From Bacillota bacterium (lineage in GTDB: Bacteria; Bacillota; Clostridia; Clostridiales; Clostridiaceae): a stretch of DNA of 24,880 nt. The notes below the pieces were generated by a model, which was given only the letters and a program-made list of their open reading frames with translations, made no database searches and had not been told where the DNA came from. The stretch is from assembly GCA_023424785.1 (NCBI GenBank), contig JAFADP010000129.1, forward strand, positions 1-24,880. The letters are read 5' to 3'. The position numbers and the translations under genes are program-made. Positions 22,380-24,880 of the stretch are shown one piece after another (positions within the stretch are counted from its first letter, which is position 1; each line of letters begins with the position of its first letter).

Positions 22380-23537
22380 ATGAAGAAGATTTCAATTTTA
22401 GGGGTTACAGGTTCAATAGGAACTCAAACCTTAGATGTTGTTAGAAATTCAGATGATATTAAAATAATAGGAATTAGCGCAAATTCATCAGTAAATAAAA
22501 TGAAGGACATAATTAAGGAGTTTAAACCTAAGTATGTAGCAATGATGGATGAAAAGTGTGGTGCAGAATTAAAAGAATTTTGCATAGAAAATAATATAAA
22601 TTCAGAAGTGTTTGTAGGGTTAGATGGACTAGTAAAAATATCTACATTAGATGAAATTGACATGGTAGTAACATCTGTAGTTGGTATGATAGGACTTGTT
22701 CCAACTATGGAAGCTATAAAAGCTAAAAAGCATATAGCCTTAGCAAATAAAGAGACTTTAGTAGTAGCTGGAGAATTAGTTATGAAAGCTGCTAAAGAAA
22801 ACAATGTCAAAATATTACCTGTAGATTCAGAACATAGTGCAATTTATCAATCTTTAAGAGGAAATGATTTATCTACTATAAAAAAGATTATTTTAACTGC
22901 TTCAGGTGGACCATTTAGAGGGAAGAAGGTTGAAGATTTAAAGAATACTACAGTAGAAGAAGCTTTAAATCATCCTAATTGGAGTATGGGTAAAAAGATA
23001 ACTATAGATTCTGCAACACTTATGAATAAAGGGTTAGAGGTTATAGAGGCCCATTGGTTATTTAATTGTGATTATGATAACATACAAGTTGTAGTTCATC
23101 CTCAAAGTATAATCCACTCTATGGTAGAATATATTGATGGTGCTATAATTGCAGAGCTTGGATCTGCAGATATGAGATTACCTATTCAATATGCATTGAA
23201 CTTTGAAGAAAGAAAGAAGGAGGTAGCAAAGTCTATAGACTTTTATGAAATATCTAAGTTAACTTTTGAAAAGCCAGATATGGATACTTTTAAATGTTTA
23301 AAGCTTGCATTTGAAGCAGGGAAAAATGGGGGGCTTGAACCAACTGTGCTAAATGGAGCTAATGAAGTTGTAGTTCAACTATTCTTAGACAAGAAAATTA
23401 AATTCTTAGAAATTGGAGATATTATAGAAGACACAATTAATAAATTTAAATGTGAAATAAATAAAGAGTTAACATTAGATAATATAATAGAGTTAGATAA
23501 GAAGGTAAGAGAGTATTTATTAAATAGATATAATTAG
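22380..23537 (+). CDS. dxr: 1-deoxy-D-xylulose 5-phosphate reductoisomerase
   Basis: Dxr converts deoxyxylulose phosphate to methylerythritol phosphate with NADPH, the committed step of the non-mevalonate isoprenoid pathway. The 385 residues show the dinucleotide-binding GVTGSIGTQTLDVVR (about 8-22), LANKETLVVAGELVM and metal ligands D149 and E151 in PVDSEHSAIYQSL. Further on are LTASGGPFRG, NHPNWSMGKKITIDSATLMN, E220 and E223 in KGLEVIEAHW, and HPQSIIHSMVEYIDGA. AGGAGG precedes the ATG. With ispG two genes on and uppS upstream, it ties the cluster to isoprenoid supply. Confidence 0.98.
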   Translation: MKKISILGVTGSIGTQTLDVVRNSDDIKIIGISANSSVNKMKDIIKEFKPKYVAMMDEKCGAELKEFCIENNINSEVFVGLDGLVKISTLDEIDMVVTSVVGMIGLVPTMEAIKAKKHIALANKETLVVAGELVMKAAKENNVKILPVDSEHSAIYQSLRGNDLSTIKKIILTASGGPFRGKKVEDLKNTTVEEALNHPNWSMGKKITIDSATLMNKGLEVIEAHWLFNCDYDNIQVVVHPQSIIHSMVEYIDGAIIAELGSADMRLPIQYALNFEERKKEVAKSIDFYEISKLTFEKPDMDTFKCLKLAFEAGKNGGLEPTVLNGANEVVVQLFLDKKIKFLEIGDIIEDTINKFKCEINKELTLDNIIELDKKVREYLLNRYN

Positions 23538-23547
23538 GAGGGAATAT

Positions 23548-24561
23548 ATGAGTTACGTATTAGCTATATTAGGATTTAGTCTTATAATAATAATTCACGA
23601 ATTAGGGCACTTTATAATGGCTAAGATTAATGGAATTAAAGTAATAGAGTTCTCAATAGGTATGGGACCTAAAATATTTTCGTATCAAGGTAAAGAGACA
23701 AAATATTCATTAGCGCTTTTACCTATAGGTGGATATGTTAATATGCTTGGAGAAGGTGAAGAAGTTGATGATGAAAGAAGCTTTTCTTCAAAATCCCCAA
23801 TAAGAAGACTTTCTGTAATATTAGCAGGAGTTTTTATGAACTTTGTTCTTGCTATAGTTATTTTTATTGTGTTATTTAGCAAAATAGGTTTTTTAGAGCC
23901 AGTTATAGGTTCTCTTGAAGATAATATGCCTGCAAAGGAAATAGGACTTCAAGTAGGAGATAGAATTGTAGAAGTGAATGGAAGTAAAATTCATACAACA
24001 TCAGATGTTTCTGTAGAATTTACTTTATCACCAGGAAAACCTCTTGATATAGTATATGAAAGAAATGGTGTTGAAAATGAAGTTACTGTTACACCTAAAT
24101 TTATGGAAGAAGAAAATGCATATAGAATTGGTATTGCATATGATGGCGTTAAAAATCCTACAATGTTACAGAGCTTTAAGCATGGTATAAATGAGACTAT
24201 ATCATTAATAACACAAACATTTAAATCATTAGGAACTATATTTAGAGGAGAAGCTAACTTAAAAACAGATGTTGGTGGACCAGTTACAATAATAAAAATG
24301 TCATCTGCAGCAGCACAAAACGGTATGATGAATTTATTTATGTTAGTAGCTATTTTATCAATAAGTGTAGGTATATTTAACTTACTTCCATTTCCTGCTT
24401 TAGATGGAGGATGGTCTGTAATAATCCTTATTGAGCTTATAACAAGAAAGAAAGTTCCAGAGAAGGTAGTAGGCGTTCTTAATACTGTTGGATTTATGAT
24501 ACTTATAGGAATTATGATTTTAGTTACGATAAAGGATATTCTATATCCAATTAACTTTTAG
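23548..24561 (+). CDS. rseP: Site-2 intramembrane metalloprotease RseP/RasP
   Basis: RseP cleaves membrane-spanning segments of anti-sigma factors and other small membrane proteins after a first cut outside. The 337 residues have the zinc motif HELGH at residues 17-21 in the first membrane segment, GMGPKIFSYQGKETKYS, LPIGGYVNMLGEGE, a second membrane segment near 92-112 and one PDZ domain (about 115-195, with IGLQVGDRIVEVNG). C-terminal membrane segments carry NLLPFPALDGG, where D286 is the third zinc ligand. After LDGG there is Trp where many homologues have Arg. AGGAGGG precedes the ATG. The dxr-rseP-ispG order is typical of clostridia. Confidence 0.97.
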   Translation: MSYVLAILGFSLIIIIHELGHFIMAKINGIKVIEFSIGMGPKIFSYQGKETKYSLALLPIGGYVNMLGEGEEVDDERSFSSKSPIRRLSVILAGVFMNFVLAIVIFIVLFSKIGFLEPVIGSLEDNMPAKEIGLQVGDRIVEVNGSKIHTTSDVSVEFTLSPGKPLDIVYERNGVENEVTVTPKFMEEENAYRIGIAYDGVKNPTMLQSFKHGINETISLITQTFKSLGTIFRGEANLKTDVGGPVTIIKMSSAAAQNGMMNLFMLVAILSISVGIFNLLPFPALDGGWSVIILIELITRKKVPEKVVGVLNTVGFMILIGIMILVTIKDILYPINF

Positions 24562-24572
24562 GAGATAATAAG

Positions 24573-24880
24573 ATGGAAATGAAAAAAACAAGAAAGGTCA
24601 AGGTTGGTAATTTATATGTAGGAGGAGATGCTCCTGTTACAATTCAATCTATGACTAATACAGATACAAGGGATGTTGAAAAAACTTTAACTCAAATAAG
24701 AGAACTATATAATGCAGGATGCGAAATTATAAGATGTGCAGTGCCTGATATGGAAGCTGCTGAGGCTATAAAGGAAATAGTAGAAGGTTCACCAATTCCG
24801 GTGGTTGCAGATATACATTTTGATTATAGATTAGCACTTAAAGCTATGGAAAATGGCATATCAGCCATTAGAATTAATCC
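24573..24880 (+). CDS. ispG: 4-hydroxy-3-methylbut-2-en-1-yl diphosphate synthase IspG (GcpE), 3'-truncated by window edge
   Basis: IspG is the iron-sulfur enzyme that reduces methylerythritol cyclodiphosphate to HMBPP, the penultimate step of the pathway begun by dxr. About 102 residues are visible, starting MEMKKTRKVKVGNLYVGG. They show APVTIQSMTNTDTRDVEKT, AGCEIIRCAVPD and PVVADIHFDYRLAL, ending in AIRINP at the window edge. This is the N-terminal TIM barrel; the cluster-binding C-terminal domain lies beyond. TAGGAG is 8 bases before ATG 24573; ATG 24579 is a possible alternative. It follows rseP by 11 bases. Confidence 0.95.
   Translation, partial: MEMKKTRKVKVGNLYVGGDAPVTIQSMTNTDTRDVEKTLTQIRELYNAGCEIIRCAVPDMEAAEAIKEIVEGSPIPVVADIHFDYRLALKAMENGISAIRIN

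Noticed and set aside
22424..22810. 128-residue minus-strand frame inside dxr, and similar antisense frames in topA, frr, tsf and pyrH
   Set aside because: Each lies wholly or almost wholly opposite a conserved gene, and none shows a domain.

Overview
The window is a stretch of low-GC Firmicutes chromosome, very probably Clostridium sensu stricto. The evidence is the strong A/T bias with AGA/TTA/ATA-rich codons, strong AGGAGG-type ribosome binding sites, and the Firmicutes housekeeping order smc-ftsY-ylxM-ffh-rpsP-khpA-rimM-trmD-rplS-rbgA-rnhB, then comM-dprA-topA-codY, then rpsB-tsf-pyrH-frr-uppS-cdsA-dxr-rseP-ispG. The species cannot be fixed from this alone. No phage, insertion sequence, CRISPR array, tRNA or rRNA was seen. 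Twenty-six protein genes cover nearly everything, two of them cut by the window edges (smc at the left, ispG at the right). No gene-free stretch exceeds 300 bases; the longest (15442-15606, 16384-16571, 7993-8121, 10595-10709) hold hairpins, promoters and leader RNAs.

Layout. (1) 1-6162: chromosome condensation (smc) and the signal recognition particle pathway (ftsY, ylxM, ffh), with a near-consensus internal promoter for ylxM-ffh lying in a palindrome just after ftsY. (2) 6202-10202: ribosome and tRNA maturation (rpsP, khpA, rimM, trmD, rplS, rbgA) and rnhB. rplS has its own promoter and a structured leader. (3) 10229-10594: yraN, the only gene on the minus strand, fenced by terminators. (4) 10710-15441: comM, dprA and topA (DNA uptake/processing and topology). 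(5) 15607-16383: codY, the global nutrient regulator, as a single-gene unit. (6) 16572-20465: rpsB, tsf, pyrH, frr and uppS, behind a strong promoter and a leader RNA. (7) 20480-24880: membrane and isoprenoid functions (cdsA, an AI-2E-family permease, dxr, rseP, start of ispG). uppS, dxr and ispG form an isoprenoid/undecaprenyl-phosphate thread, and cdsA and rseP are the membrane-lipid and membrane-proteolysis neighbours.

The gene content is ordinary housekeeping, so the interest lies in the RNA-level architecture. khpA and topA each have a near-perfect Shine-Dalgarno sequence placed too far from the start codon, with a hairpin filling the gap so that folding would bring the two together. The AI-2E permease start codon lies in a hairpin stem. 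Two internal promoters sit inside palindromes directly after stop codons. Four intrinsic terminators stand only 21-33 bases before the next co-directional start codon, a layout that suggests leaky terminators setting expression ratios. Several start codons were reassigned from the longest reading frame (ylxM, rimM, rbgA, topA). All RNA structures were paired by eye; no folding energies or database searches were available.
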